Source: Fictibacillus norfolkensis (lineage in GTDB: Bacteria > Bacillota > Bacilli > Bacillales > Fictibacillaceae). From it: a stretch of DNA of 64,000 nt. Made by a program: the position numbers and the translations under genes. The stretch covers positions 62,001 through 126,000 of the forward strand of contig NZ_JACSQM010000006.1 of NCBI RefSeq assembly GCF_014836645.1, read 5' to 3'. The number at the start of each line of letters is the position of its first letter. Position 1 is the first letter of the stretch. The notes under the pieces were generated by a model. It saw only the letters and a program-made list of their open reading frames with translations. It ran no database searches and was not told the origin of the DNA. This document shows, piece by piece, positions 49,554 through 58,501 of the stretch.

Positions 49554-51173
49554 ATGCTGCTTTCAAATATTGAAAAATACATAGACCATACAATACTGAA
49601 GCGAGGTTATCAATACTATGAGAGTGGCCGTGTAGAAGATCTTGATGAGATAGTTCCTGGTCAATATGAAGCAACAGTGAGTGGGACAGAAGAATATTTC
49701 GTGGAAGTTAGAATAGAAGAAAATAAGATTGTAGATAGCTATTGTAACTGCCCTTATGATTATAGTCACATTTGTAAGCATCAAACTGCAGTGTTTTTTG
49801 CAATTAAAAATGAAAATGATAGAGTGCATAAAAAGCAGGAGTTACCTGCACTACTTAAGCAATTAAGGAAGGATGAACTGATAGAACTACTATTAGATTT
49901 AGCAAATGAGAAAACAAATGTTAAACAACAATTATTATTCTTGCTATCAAAGTCAGCAGATGAACTAGAGTCATCTGAAATACTTATAAAAGAATATATA
50001 AATAAAGCTAAAATCGATGGTTTTATTCACTATGACCAGACGGATTTTGCAGTAGCAGGTGCTGAACAAGTATTGCATAAAGCTCAAAAAAAGCTAACGG
50101 CAAATGAAATAGAGACTGCTGTAAAACTCAGTATTCTTGTTCTATCTCATATCGTTGAGATGACTCAATTTTGTGATGATTCATCTGGAACAGTTGGACA
50201 AATAATAAATGAAGCTATTTTTACAATAAAGGATGCTGTAGAAGAAGGGGTAGATATTCTTACTTTTGATGAGCGGAATCAGTTATTGAGTATAATTCTA
50301 AAAGAAGCACTTCACTCAAGATATATAGAAATAAATGACGAATGGAGTCATGATTTAATTAGGGCTTGCATTCCGTTTAGTGATATTCCTGAACAACGAG
50401 TTGCCATTGAAAGGACCTTAACTAATATGCTAGATGCTTCTCAAGATAGTTGGAACTTTTCTTCTATAAAATCTATTCAACTGGATATTATTGAATTAAA
50501 TGATGAAGCGGAGGATGTTGAAAGATTTATTTTTAACAACTTGGCATGGAGTGATATTAGAGACAAGGCTATTAATAGTTGCATTCAAAAATCTCAATAT
50601 AAGAAGGCGTTAGAAATATGCTTAGAAGGTGAGAAGAAAGACCACGATAAACGTGGTTTATTATCACAGTGGAAAAATTACAGATATGTTGTCTATGAAA
50701 AAATGAATGATTTTAAAAAGCAGAAAGATATTGCCTATGAACTACTGCTGCAAGGAGAATATAAATACTTTAATATTTTGAAAAAATTAACACCTAAAAA
50801 AGAATGGGAAAGAGATTTTTATCAAATATTGCCTAAATTAAAAGAATCCTATATTTATACGGATATACTTATCGAGGAAAATCAGATGGAATTACTATTA
50901 GATTATTGCTCGATTCACTCCTATAAGTTTTTTGAGCTATATCCATATCTTATTAAAGATTATCCGAATGAGGTGTCCCGACTATTTACTGTTTTTATAA
51001 AAAATGAAGTTAAATATGTTTCAAACCGCAGTGGATACAGAAAAGTCAGTGGTTTATTAAAGGTATATAAAAAAGCTTGTGGATTAGAAAAAGTTAATTA
51101 TTTAACTAAAGAACTGAAGGAAACGTACAAAAAACGTCCAGCATTTATAGATGAACTGAATAAAGTAAAGTGA
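49554..51173 (+). CDS. SWIM zinc-finger protein, unknown role
   Basis: A 539-residue protein. The SWIM finger lies at C64-x-C66-x7-C74-x-H76 (CNCPYDYSHICKH). The remaining 450 residues are helical and leucine-rich, with repeat-like stretches, and no ATPase motif. SWIM proteins are commonly found next to SNF2 helicases; none is beside it here. Codon use is visibly more A/T-rich than in its neighbours, suggesting horizontal origin. TTAGGAG precedes ATG 49554. It follows the structured RNA directly. Confidence 0.85.
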   Translation: MLLSNIEKYIDHTILKRGYQYYESGRVEDLDEIVPGQYEATVSGTEEYFVEVRIEENKIVDSYCNCPYDYSHICKHQTAVFFAIKNENDRVHKKQELPALLKQLRKDELIELLLDLANEKTNVKQQLLFLLSKSADELESSEILIKEYINKAKIDGFIHYDQTDFAVAGAEQVLHKAQKKLTANEIETAVKLSILVLSHIVEMTQFCDDSSGTVGQIINEAIFTIKDAVEEGVDILTFDERNQLLSIILKEALHSRYIEINDEWSHDLIRACIPFSDIPEQRVAIERTLTNMLDASQDSWNFSSIKSIQLDIIELNDEAEDVERFIFNNLAWSDIRDKAINSCIQKSQYKKALEICLEGEKKDHDKRGLLSQWKNYRYVVYEKMNDFKKQKDIAYELLLQGEYKYFNILKKLTPKKEWERDFYQILPKLKESYIYTDILIEENQMELLLDYCSIHSYKFFELYPYLIKDYPNEVSRLFTVFIKNEVKYVSNRSGYRKVSGLLKVYKKACGLEKVNYLTKELKETYKKRPAFIDELNKVK

Positions 51174-51178
51174 ATTTA

Positions 51179-51216
51179 ACTCACCTAGCTTTTGAGCGGG
51201 GTGAGTTTTATTTTCT
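51179..51216 (+). terminator. Terminator after SWIM gene
   Basis: AACTCACC/GGTGAGTT stem with a T-rich tail. Confidence 0.75.
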
Positions 51217-51262
51217 TCTAAAAGAATATTGCTAAAAAGTACGTTTCTCTCTTCATTAATAG

Positions 51263-51390
51263 GTTGATTGGAGTGAATTATGCGAGACAAAGGTTAGGAC
51301 AAGCGGTCAGGTGAGACCCTTAAATCCACAAAGTTGCAAGGTGCTCACCGCCTGCCCCGTGGAAAGCGAGCATCAGGAACGGAAATCAAC
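51263..51390 (-). repeat. 128-bp interspersed repeat, copy 2 (reverse orientation)
   Basis: On the minus strand it starts GTTGATTTCCG and ends CACTCCAATCAAC, as copy 1 at 5993-6120, and has the same length to the base. Shared blocks include GCTCGCTTTCC, CGGTGAGC and GTCTCACCTG; the part between is more diverged. It fills the middle of the 434-base gene-free stretch 51174-51607. The rest holds the SWIM terminator and the A/T-rich promoter region of xpaC. Confidence 0.85.
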
Positions 51391-51607
51391 TACTAACAAG
51401 TACAACTATTCATACAAACATAGCCATTTTTAATATACGCCTCAAGTCTTAGAACACATTACTTCTTAAAGCCATGGTTATTTTAGGAAGGTTTCGATAA
51501 GGTAATAATAGAAACATAGTATAGAAGAACTTTTTTAACGAAAACGAAACTCAGAAACCACTACATCCGTATGAATAGTAAAGAGTTTATGTCAGGAGTC
51601 GATTACA

Positions 51608-52273
51608 ATGAACGGATTTTTAGCTTTTTTTATCCGCATGTTTGTTGCTATCCCAGCTTCAGTAGGAGTATGGCTGGCAAGTATTATTGGGTATGACCAG
51701 ACCTACCTTTTGTCGTCTGGCATTGCAGTAGCTGGAGGAGCTGCCGCATACACAGCAACAGGACTTCTTCAAAAACAGAGATTTCTCAGTGAACATCACT
51801 TATCTAGAAGAGAGTATAAATACATTAGAAAAAATTTAGATGAAGCAAAGCCTAAGATCTATAGACTGCAAAAGGCAATGTTTTCAGTACGTGATCTACC
51901 GACTTTAAAACAAAGAGCAGACCTTGTTCGTGTAGTAAGAAAAATCCAGAGTTTAACCCAAAAAGAGCCAAGACGTTTTTATCAAGCAGAACAATTCTAT
52001 TTTTCTCATTTAGATTCAGCTGTTGAGCTGACCGAGAAATATATGTTTCTATCCTCGCAGCCAAGAAAATCAAAAGAATTGACGCAATCGTTGGTAGAAA
52101 CGAAAAGGACACTCGACGAACTGATCGATCAGATCGAAAAGGATTTATACCAAGTACTGTCAAATGATATAGATGACCTACATTATGAGATCGATGTAGC
52201 GAAGTACTCGATTAAATCCCAGAATGACTCCCAATCCATAAAAAAGGCAGGCGATATAAATGAAAGAAAATAA
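51608..52273 (+). CDS. xpaC: XpaC, 5-bromo-4-chloroindolyl phosphate hydrolysis protein
   Basis: A 221-residue membrane protein with two N-terminal helices ([25 protein letters not shown] and [22 protein letters not shown]) and a helical cytoplasmic part ([32 protein letters not shown]). Family match to XpaC. Its end overlaps the telA-type gene by 14 nt, the xpaC-yaaN order of B. subtilis. The true role is not the hydrolysis in its name; the pair is linked to envelope stress and toxic-anion resistance. Confidence 0.88.
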   Translation: MNGFLAFFIRMFVAIPASVGVWLASIIGYDQTYLLSSGIAVAGGAAAYTATGLLQKQRFLSEHHLSRREYKYIRKNLDEAKPKIYRLQKAMFSVRDLPTLKQRADLVRVVRKIQSLTQKEPRRFYQAEQFYFSHLDSAVELTEKYMFLSSQPRKSKELTQSLVETKRTLDELIDQIEKDLYQVLSNDIDDLHYEIDVAKYSIKSQNDSQSIKKAGDINERK

Positions 52274-53432
52274 TGCACCCCTTAACCATTCAGATGAACC
52301 GACAAATCTAATGGATGACTTGTTGGCTAACCCTTTTGGCGAACAGCAAGAAGCAACTGTGCCTTCGAACGAAAATAAGCAGGTACGATTAATAGATGTT
52401 CTGCCAGAAGAAAATAAAGAAAAAGCGTATCAGCTGGCGAAACAGATCGATCCTACGAATCACCAGACGATGATCACGTACGGAGCACCTGCACAGGCAA
52501 AGCTTCATTCCTTTTCGAACACTATGCTTGATCATGTGAAAAAGAAAGACACCGGACAGATCGGTGAGATCATTGGTGATTTGATGAGAAAGCTTCAAGA
52601 TGTGAATCCTGAAGAATTAAAGTCGAACAAACCAACGTTGATCGGTCGCATGTTCGGAAAGATCTCAGGCTCTGTTCAGGAGGTCCTATCGAAATATCAA
52701 AAAACGGGAGCGCAGATTGATCGTATTTCCGTAAAGCTAGATGGTAGCAAGAATGTTCTCATGTCCGATATCGTCATGCTTGAAAAATTGTACGAAAACA
52801 ACAAAGAGTACTTTCAAGCGTTGAATGTATATATAGCAGCAGGAGAACTTAAGCTGGATGAGCTAAACCAAGTGACAATTCCTGAGATGAGAAGAGTTGC
52901 TGAACAGACGAACGATCAGATGAAGTTCCAAGAAGTAAATGATATGGTTCAGTTTGCCGATCGACTCGATAAACGAGTACATGACTTAAAACTAAGTCGT
53001 GAGATCACGATCCAGAGTGCACCACAAATTCGACTTATTCAAAACACGAACCAAGCACTAGTAGAAAAAATTCAATCTTCTATCATGACGGCTATTCCCT
53101 TGTGGAAGAACCAAGTCGCTATTGCACTGACGTTGATCAGACAGCGTAATGCAGTAGAGGCTCAAAAACAAGTTTCCAAAACGACGAATGAGCTTTTACT
53201 AAAAAATGCTGAGATGCTAAAAACCAATACGATCGAGACCGCAAAAGAAAACGAACGCGGCTTGATTGATATTGAAACGTTAAAGAAAACGCAAGAGAAT
53301 CTTCTTTCAACGCTAGAAGAGACACTGCGTATTCAAGAAGAAGGACGAGTTAAACGACGTCTTGCAGAAGAAGAGCTGGCTACGATGGAAATCGGATTGA
53401 GGCAGAAGCTGCTTGAGATTAAAGGTGATTAA
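52260..53432 (+). CDS. yaaN: TelA/YaaN toxic anion resistance protein
   Basis: A 390-residue soluble, nearly all-helical protein. Typical TelA stretches: [84 protein letters not shown] and [33 protein letters not shown]. No membrane helix or signal. Overlap with xpaC implies cotranslation. TelA-family genes are associated with tellurite and nisin tolerance; mechanism unknown. Confidence 0.9.
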   Translation: MKENNAPLNHSDEPTNLMDDLLANPFGEQQEATVPSNENKQVRLIDVLPEENKEKAYQLAKQIDPTNHQTMITYGAPAQAKLHSFSNTMLDHVKKKDTGQIGEIIGDLMRKLQDVNPEELKSNKPTLIGRMFGKISGSVQEVLSKYQKTGAQIDRISVKLDGSKNVLMSDIVMLEKLYENNKEYFQALNVYIAAGELKLDELNQVTIPEMRRVAEQTNDQMKFQEVNDMVQFADRLDKRVHDLKLSREITIQSAPQIRLIQNTNQALVEKIQSSIMTAIPLWKNQVAIALTLIRQRNAVEAQKQVSKTTNELLLKNAEMLKTNTIETAKENERGLIDIETLKKTQENLLSTLEETLRIQEEGRVKRRLAEEELATMEIGLRQKLLEIKGD

Positions 53433-53439
53433 ATAAAAG

Positions 53440-53467
53440 AAGGTACCTGTCTAAATGCAGGTACCTT
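53440..53467. terminator. Bidirectional terminator between yaaN and GNAT genes
   Basis: AAGGTACCTG/CAGGTACCTT perfect 10-bp stem with an 8-nt loop. Confidence 0.85.
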
Positions 53468-53470
53468 TTA

Positions 53471-54007
53471 CTATAAAATCAACCCCATCATTACCGTGTT
53501 CTGATAGGTTCCGTAAATAAAATTATCTTGCTTCAGCAAACCTTCCTCTTCAAAACCGAATTTTTTATAAAGGTCGATTGCCTTCGTATTATGCTCGTTT
53601 GTTACGAGACTAATCTTTCGCGTGATTCCATTTTGTCTTGCCCACTCTATAAGTTCATTCATCAAAGCTTTGCCTAATCCCAACCCCGCATATTTTTTAG
53701 AAACAACAATTCCCAATGTTCCAACATGTTTCGTTCTTTCCTTCTGTGAGGAGTTGATGGTTGCGATCGCAATAATCACAGAATCGATTGTCGCAAGCAG
53801 CATGATCGAATTAGGTTCATTTTCGACAGAGACAATGTAATCACTATAATCCTCTATTTCTCGTTTAAATTCGCCAGCTCCGAAGGATAAAAAATCACTT
53901 TCACCGCCAACCACATTATAAAAATCGATGATGTTCCCTGCATCATCACTTACAGCTTCGCGAATCTCCACTCTATGGTTGTTTTTCAACATAACATTTC
54001 GCATCAT
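53471..54007 (-). CDS. GNAT-family N-acetyltransferase
   Basis: About 178 residues. The acetyl-CoA site reads GTLGIVVSKKYAGLGLGKALMNELIEWARQNG near 100-130 (Q/R-x-x-G-x-G/A type with LGLGKA), preceded by ESDFLSFGAGEFKREIEDY. The product acetylates an unidentified amine. I took ATG 54007 after GAAGATGG; the frame continues upstream to a TTG at 54040 without a better site, so the start is uncertain. Confidence 0.8.
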   Translation of the reverse strand: MMRNVMLKNNHRVEIREAVSDDAGNIIDFYNVVGGESDFLSFGAGEFKREIEDYSDYIVSVENEPNSIMLLATIDSVIIAIATINSSQKERTKHVGTLGIVVSKKYAGLGLGKALMNELIEWARQNGITRKISLVTNEHNTKAIDLYKKFGFEEEGLLKQDNFIYGTYQNTVMMGLIL

Positions 54008-54136
54008 TCCATCTTCTTTCTGTTCATATGTATAAGACAAATATAACCTACCAGTCTATTCATCGTACAAGCGAATTATTCATGTTTTTTTGATTAAATT
54101 TTTCATGAAAGTAGTAATGCATCTCCTATACCCTCG

Positions 54137-54145
54137 CATAGAATA
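54137..54145 (+). promoter_or_regulatory. Sigma-K-like -10 element before L,D-transpeptidase gene
   Basis: CATAGAATA matches the sigma-K -10 consensus CATAnnnTA, about 40 bp before the start codon. A -35 (AC) could not be fixed. B. subtilis ykuD is known as a late sporulation gene, which agrees; still weak evidence. Confidence 0.35.
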
Positions 54146-54184
54146 TGAGGATTTGTTATTTCAATAAAGAATAGGAGAGAAGGA

Positions 54185-54931
54185 ATGAAAACAAAAAAAG
54201 TACTGATTGCATTACTGATGTTTGGTTTCATGTTCTTACTAGTTCAACCAGTGAAGGCAGCAGCCTCATCATTTATCGTCATAAATAAGTCAACAAACCA
54301 GCTTGCGTATTTTGAGAATAATAAATTATCGAAGGTTTTCAAAGTGGCTACAGGTAAACTGCCATCCTATACACCAGAGGGTAAGTTTAAAATTGTAAAC
54401 AAGATCACGAATCGGCCATATTATACAGGAAACATTCCAGGTGGAGATCCGCGGAATCCCTTAGGAAACAGATGGTTAGGCTTAAATGCAAATGGAACAT
54501 GGGGCACGACGTATGCCATCCATGGAAACAATAATGCAAGTTCGATAGGTAAGTATGTAAGCGCAGGCTGTATCCGTATGTACAACAACGAGGTGCAGTG
54601 GTTATATGCTAGGATTTCGGTTAATACCCCTGTTGTGATCACAACTTCAGGTAAGTCATTTCCTGCTTTAGCAGCAGCGAATGGATACAAGGTAACAAAC
54701 AGTTCGACGGTGCCTGTATTCTCAGTCGTTAATCTGAAAAAGGGAAGCCGTGGTGCCGAAGTCATGGAGCTTCAACGAAGGCTTACGAGTCTAGGCTACA
54801 GTACAAAAGGGGTCGACGGTATATTCGGAGCCAATACGGATGCCGCTGTTCGCAAGTTTCAAAAAGCTAAGAAGCTCACAGTTGATGGTGTTGTAGGTCC
54901 AGCGACAAAGAAGGCTTTGGGGATGTTTTAA
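54185..54931 (+). CDS. ykuD: Secreted L,D-transpeptidase (YkuD fold) with C-terminal peptidoglycan-binding domain
   Basis: A 248-residue exported protein with a signal peptide to about residue 25 (cleavage after VKA). The YkuD domain (about 28-155) has H113 in AIHGNN and C129 in SAGCIRM, the catalytic pair, with R131. The C-terminal PG_binding_1 domain follows (about 185-247): GSRGAEVMELQRRLTSLGYSTKGVDGIFGANTDAAVRKFQKAKKLTVDGVVGPATKKALG. It makes 3-3 crosslinks in cell or spore wall. In B. subtilis YkuD the binding domain is LysM at the N-terminus, so the layout here differs. Confidence 0.88.
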   Translation: MKTKKVLIALLMFGFMFLLVQPVKAAASSFIVINKSTNQLAYFENNKLSKVFKVATGKLPSYTPEGKFKIVNKITNRPYYTGNIPGGDPRNPLGNRWLGLNANGTWGTTYAIHGNNNASSIGKYVSAGCIRMYNNEVQWLYARISVNTPVVITTSGKSFPALAAANGYKVTNSSTVPVFSVVNLKKGSRGAEVMELQRRLTSLGYSTKGVDGIFGANTDAAVRKFQKAKKLTVDGVVGPATKKALGMF

Positions 54932-54946
54932 TAGGGTGTATTGATT

Positions 54947-54975
54947 AAAAGAGCTCTTTATAGAGTTCTTTTTTA
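54947..54975 (+). terminator. Terminator after ykuD-like gene
   Basis: AAGAGCTCT/AGAGTTCTT stem with one G-T, a 4-nt loop and a T run. Confidence 0.8.
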
Positions 54976-55074
54976 TGTAGAAATTACTGTTTGCAAAATG
55001 ATCTTTTTATTAAGCAGTACTTATAGTAGTATGTCTAAGTAATAGAAAGAAAATTATGGTATTAGGGGATTATT

Positions 55075-57882
55075 ATGGACTTTGAGAAGAAGTTAATCGT
55101 CAACTCAGATAAAGAAAATTTGCTAGGCGAGCTTGTTCGTTCAATGAATGAGTGTATCTCATTTTATTTTAGTGTGGCTTTTGTAAATTTTAGCGGTCTT
55201 CAGCTTTTGCTTGATCCTTTGAAAGAGGCGCAAGAAAAAGGCGTAAAAGGAAAGATTATTACTTCAACTTACCTAAACTTTACAGAGGCTAAGGCATTAG
55301 AAAAAATTAAAGAATTTGATAACGTAGAACTAAAGGTTTTCGTTACAGATAAAGAAGTTGGATTTCATACAAAGGCTTATATATTTGAATACCAGGATTC
55401 ATTCAAAGTTATTATCGGTTCATCAAATATTACTCAAAGTGCCCTCAAAAGTAACATTGAATGGAATGTTGAGGTTATTGCTAAAGAGGATGCAAATTTT
55501 ATAAAAAAAGTATTAAAAGAATACAATTCGTTATGGGAATTTAGTGCTGAAGCTAATAATGATTTTATTCAAGATTATGAAGCATTCTTAAAGAGTATTA
55601 ATAAAACACCAACACAACAAGTTATCTATGAAAATAAAGGCTATATTGTACCTAATCGGATGCAGAAGCGAGCCATAGAGAATCTCGAGAGACTCCGACA
55701 TTTTGATGAGAAAAAAGCGCTCGTAATTGCTGCTACAGGAACGGGTAAAACATACATGTCAGCTTTTGATGTAAAACGGTACATGCCAAGAAAATTATTG
55801 TTCATCGTACACAGAGAAGAAATTCTTAAAAAAGCTAAAGAAACATTTGAAATACTTTTACCTAACGAAGGTCTTACGTTTGGTTTATTAACGGGTAATT
55901 ACAAACAGAAAAATGTAGATTATGTTTTCGCTACCATTCAAACCCTATCTAAATGCTACCGGGAATTTGATAGAAATGAATTTGAATATCTAATTATTGA
56001 TGAAGCCCACCACGCTACCAGTCCATCCTATCGAGAGGTCTTAAATTACTTTGACCCTAAATTTACTTTGGGCATGACTGCAACACCAGAGAGAAGTGAC
56101 AGTGGAAATGTATTTGATCTTTTTGATAATAACGTGGCTTTAGAAGTGAGATTGCATGAGGCTTTAGAGGATGAACTTGTAATTCCTTTTCATTACTTCG
56201 GAATAACAGACATTGAAAGTGTAGATCTTAGTGATGTTCATATTGATGACATAGCTGAAATTACTAAAAGATTAAAGGTTAACGAACGTGTAGATTTCAT
56301 AATTGAAAAGATGGACTTTTATGGTCATGATGGCGATAAAAGAAAGTGTTTAGGATTTTGTGCAAGTATAGAACATGCGCAATATATGGCGGCTGAATTC
56401 AATAAAAGAGGCTACAACAGTGTTTGTTTATTTGGAGAGCACTCTCCCCATCAACGAGAAATGTATATTAATAGATTAGAAGAGGACACAGATGAATTAG
56501 AATTTATATTTACCGTTGATATCTTCAATGAGGGTGTTGATATTCCTTCTGTTAACTCTGTTTTGATGTTAAGACCAACAAATTCTCCTATTGTTTTTAT
56601 TCAACAGTTAGGGAGAGGACTTAGAAAGCATGCTAACAAAAGCTTTCTTACAGTGTTAGATTTTATAGGTAATCATAATAAAACATTTTTAATTGCTTTG
56701 GCTCTGAACGGAAGTCGCTATTACGATAAAGAGAGTTTAAAGATTGCGCTAGTTACTGGTTTTGCTAATATACCAGGATGTACGCATATCCAAATGGATA
56801 AAATCTCGCAAGAAAGAATACTAGAACAAATCGACAAAGAAAATTTCAACTCTATGAAGTATCTAAAGGAAGAATACTTTGAATTTAAGAATTTAAATCA
56901 AGGGCATATCCCATATTTATTAATCGATTATCTTAAATATGATGGTGCACCTGATCCTATCAAATTTATTAGTAAAGAAAAATCCTATTTGCAATTTGTA
57001 GCAAAAGTAGAAAAGGATGAAAAGTTAAAGACACTTTTGTTAAATGATGTTTTTGAGTCTACTTTAAAAGAGCTATCTAGTCACCTTCCACTTAAGAGGG
57101 TTTATGAGTTTGTCATTATAAATTATTTATTAGATCATGAGGAAATTAATATTGGGAAGGCAAAAAATGAAATACTCAAATTGATTAAAAATGTAGATGG
57201 AGATAGTATTCTACATGCTTTTGAATGTCTAGATCAGAAATACTCCGACAGTGGACAAAAGAAAAGTAAGCCGCGATTATTTGTTTTAGAAGACGGTAAG
57301 TTGACTAAAACTGAACTTTTTACGAGAGTTTTAGAAAATAACGAATACAAAAAGTTCTTAGAAGATATTGTGACTTATGGTATTTTTAGATATGAAAAAG
57401 AATACAAAGAAGAATACTATGGTGTTCCGCATTTTAAACTATATGAGCAATATCAGATGATGGACGCTGCATTTCTTTCTAATTACAGAAAAACTCATAG
57501 TTCCTTTAGAGGCTCTGGTCTATTGGCAAATGGTAAAGAATACTTTTTGTTTATTGACTTACACAAAGAAGAAGATATTAAAGAAAGTATTAAATATAAA
57601 GACAAATTTCTTAGCGAGCAACTCTTTCAATGGCAATCAGTTAACAGTACTACACAACTTTCTGAAAGAGGACAAAATATTATTAAGAATAAACAAAGAG
57701 GAGTTAACCTACATCTATTTGTCAGGAAGTATAGAAATTTAGATGGAAAAACGGAACCTTACATTTATATTGGCAAAGGGGACTCGATTGATTACGAAGG
57801 TGAAAAGCCGATAACCGTAAAGATTAAACTTGAGAATGAAGTACCTGCTAGTTTATATAATGAATTTACGATAAAAGTATAG
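55075..57882 (+). CDS. PLD-nuclease-type domain fused to DEAD/DEAH helicase and DUF3427
   Basis: A 935-residue protein. A phospholipase-D-type domain (about 1-165) has H98-x-K100 and GSSN with N118 (HTK...IIGSSNITQS). The SF2 helicase follows: Walker A ATGTGKT with K225, DEAH at 309-312 (IIDEAHH), TATPERSDSG, and motif VI QQLGRGLRKH near 510. The C-terminal approximately 300 residues match DUF3427 by layout. Codon use is A/T-rich compared with the metabolic genes, suggesting transfer. It is convergent with a NUDIX gene with a shared terminator. A role in defence or DNA repair is inference; such helicase fusions are often accessory genes. Confidence 0.85.
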   Translation: MDFEKKLIVNSDKENLLGELVRSMNECISFYFSVAFVNFSGLQLLLDPLKEAQEKGVKGKIITSTYLNFTEAKALEKIKEFDNVELKVFVTDKEVGFHTKAYIFEYQDSFKVIIGSSNITQSALKSNIEWNVEVIAKEDANFIKKVLKEYNSLWEFSAEANNDFIQDYEAFLKSINKTPTQQVIYENKGYIVPNRMQKRAIENLERLRHFDEKKALVIAATGTGKTYMSAFDVKRYMPRKLLFIVHREEILKKAKETFEILLPNEGLTFGLLTGNYKQKNVDYVFATIQTLSKCYREFDRNEFEYLIIDEAHHATSPSYREVLNYFDPKFTLGMTATPERSDSGNVFDLFDNNVALEVRLHEALEDELVIPFHYFGITDIESVDLSDVHIDDIAEITKRLKVNERVDFIIEKMDFYGHDGDKRKCLGFCASIEHAQYMAAEFNKRGYNSVCLFGEHSPHQREMYINRLEEDTDELEFIFTVDIFNEGVDIPSVNSVLMLRPTNSPIVFIQQLGRGLRKHANKSFLTVLDFIGNHNKTFLIALALNGSRYYDKESLKIALVTGFANIPGCTHIQMDKISQERILEQIDKENFNSMKYLKEEYFEFKNLNQGHIPYLLIDYLKYDGAPDPIKFISKEKSYLQFVAKVEKDEKLKTLLLNDVFESTLKELSSHLPLKRVYEFVIINYLLDHEEINIGKAKNEILKLIKNVDGDSILHAFECLDQKYSDSGQKKSKPRLFVLEDGKLTKTELFTRVLENNEYKKFLEDIVTYGIFRYEKEYKEEYYGVPHFKLYEQYQMMDAAFLSNYRKTHSSFRGSGLLANGKEYFLFIDLHKEEDIKESIKYKDKFLSEQLFQWQSVNSTTQLSERGQNIIKNKQRGVNLHLFVRKYRNLDGKTEPYIYIGKGDSIDYEGEKPITVKIKLENEVPASLYNEFTIKV

Positions 57883-57910
57883 ACTTCTCAGATGAGAAGT
57901 CTATACTTTT
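57873..57910. terminator. Bidirectional terminator shared by helicase and NUDIX genes
   Basis: AAAAGTATAGACTTCTC and GAGAAGTCTATACTTTT form a perfect 17-bp stem with an AGAT loop. It overlaps the helicase stop codon and the end of the NUDIX gene, so neither gene runs past it without the hairpin. Confidence 0.9.
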
Positions 57911-58301
57911 ATTCGTTTATGAGTTGTTCTACCGCTGGAATATCGGCTGGTGCCCAAATTAATGATGATAAATTTTCTCTCTTTAACCAAATTAGTTTTG
58001 AATGTTCTTTAGGGATTGGATTTCTATCAATAATTTTACTTTTGATTGTAATTAGGTTAATCGTAAAATTCTCATATTCATGGGTATGATCGTTAAAGAG
58101 AATCTTCGTCTCAATTAAACACCCTAATTCTTCACTAATTTCCCTTTTTAAAGCAGAATATAAGTCCTCTCCCTGCTCTACCTTTCCACCAGGGAACTCC
58201 CACATGTTTGGTATTGCCATGTTAGGAGATCTTAAAGCACATAAGATTTCATCATTATCATTTTCAATTATAGCTGCAACTACTTTAACGAGCTTCTTCA
58301 A
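57909..58301 (-). CDS. NUDIX (MutT-like) (d)NTP pyrophosphohydrolase
   Basis: A 130-residue enzyme. The NUDIX box is complete: G38-G-K-V-E-Q-G-E-D ... R53-E-I-S-E-E-L-G60, and VVAAIIENDNDEILCALR starts the fold. It removes pyrophosphate from (oxidised) nucleotides such as 8-oxo-dGTP; substrate is assumed from the MutT subgroup. It is convergent with the PLD-helicase gene; I remember NUDIX genes beside DUF3427 helicases elsewhere, which hints at a functional link. Start 58301 has GGAG upstream on the minus strand. Confidence 0.85.
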   Translation of the reverse strand: MKKLVKVVAAIIENDNDEILCALRSPNMAIPNMWEFPGGKVEQGEDLYSALKREISEELGCLIETKILFNDHTHEYENFTINLITIKSKIIDRNPIPKEHSKLIWLKRENLSSLIWAPADIPAVEQLINE

Positions 58302-58388
58302 TGTTTTCCTCCGAAAATTTTATAGTTAAGATTATCATAACATTTTAGATTATCTAATTCTTCACTAATGAATTTCAAAAAAATTCCG

Positions 58389-58445
58389 TTGACACTCTCC
58401 TCGATATCCAATAAAATGAGAACGAGATTGATAATCATTTTCAAT
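58389..58445 (+). promoter_or_regulatory. Promoter with Fur box for siderophore transporter
   Basis: TTGACA (58389), a 17-bp spacer and TAAAAT (58412) form a strong sigma-A promoter. ATTGATAATCATTTTCAAT at 58427-58445 is a near-perfect inverted repeat (8 of 9 positions) matching the Fur 7-1-7 consensus (TGATAATNATTATCA), overlapping the transcription start. Iron repression is expected. Confidence 0.85.
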
Positions 58446-58501
58446 TAAGTTTAATGCTTTAAATATATTTCAAATTATTGTTTTAAAGGAGGGCGAATAA
58501 A

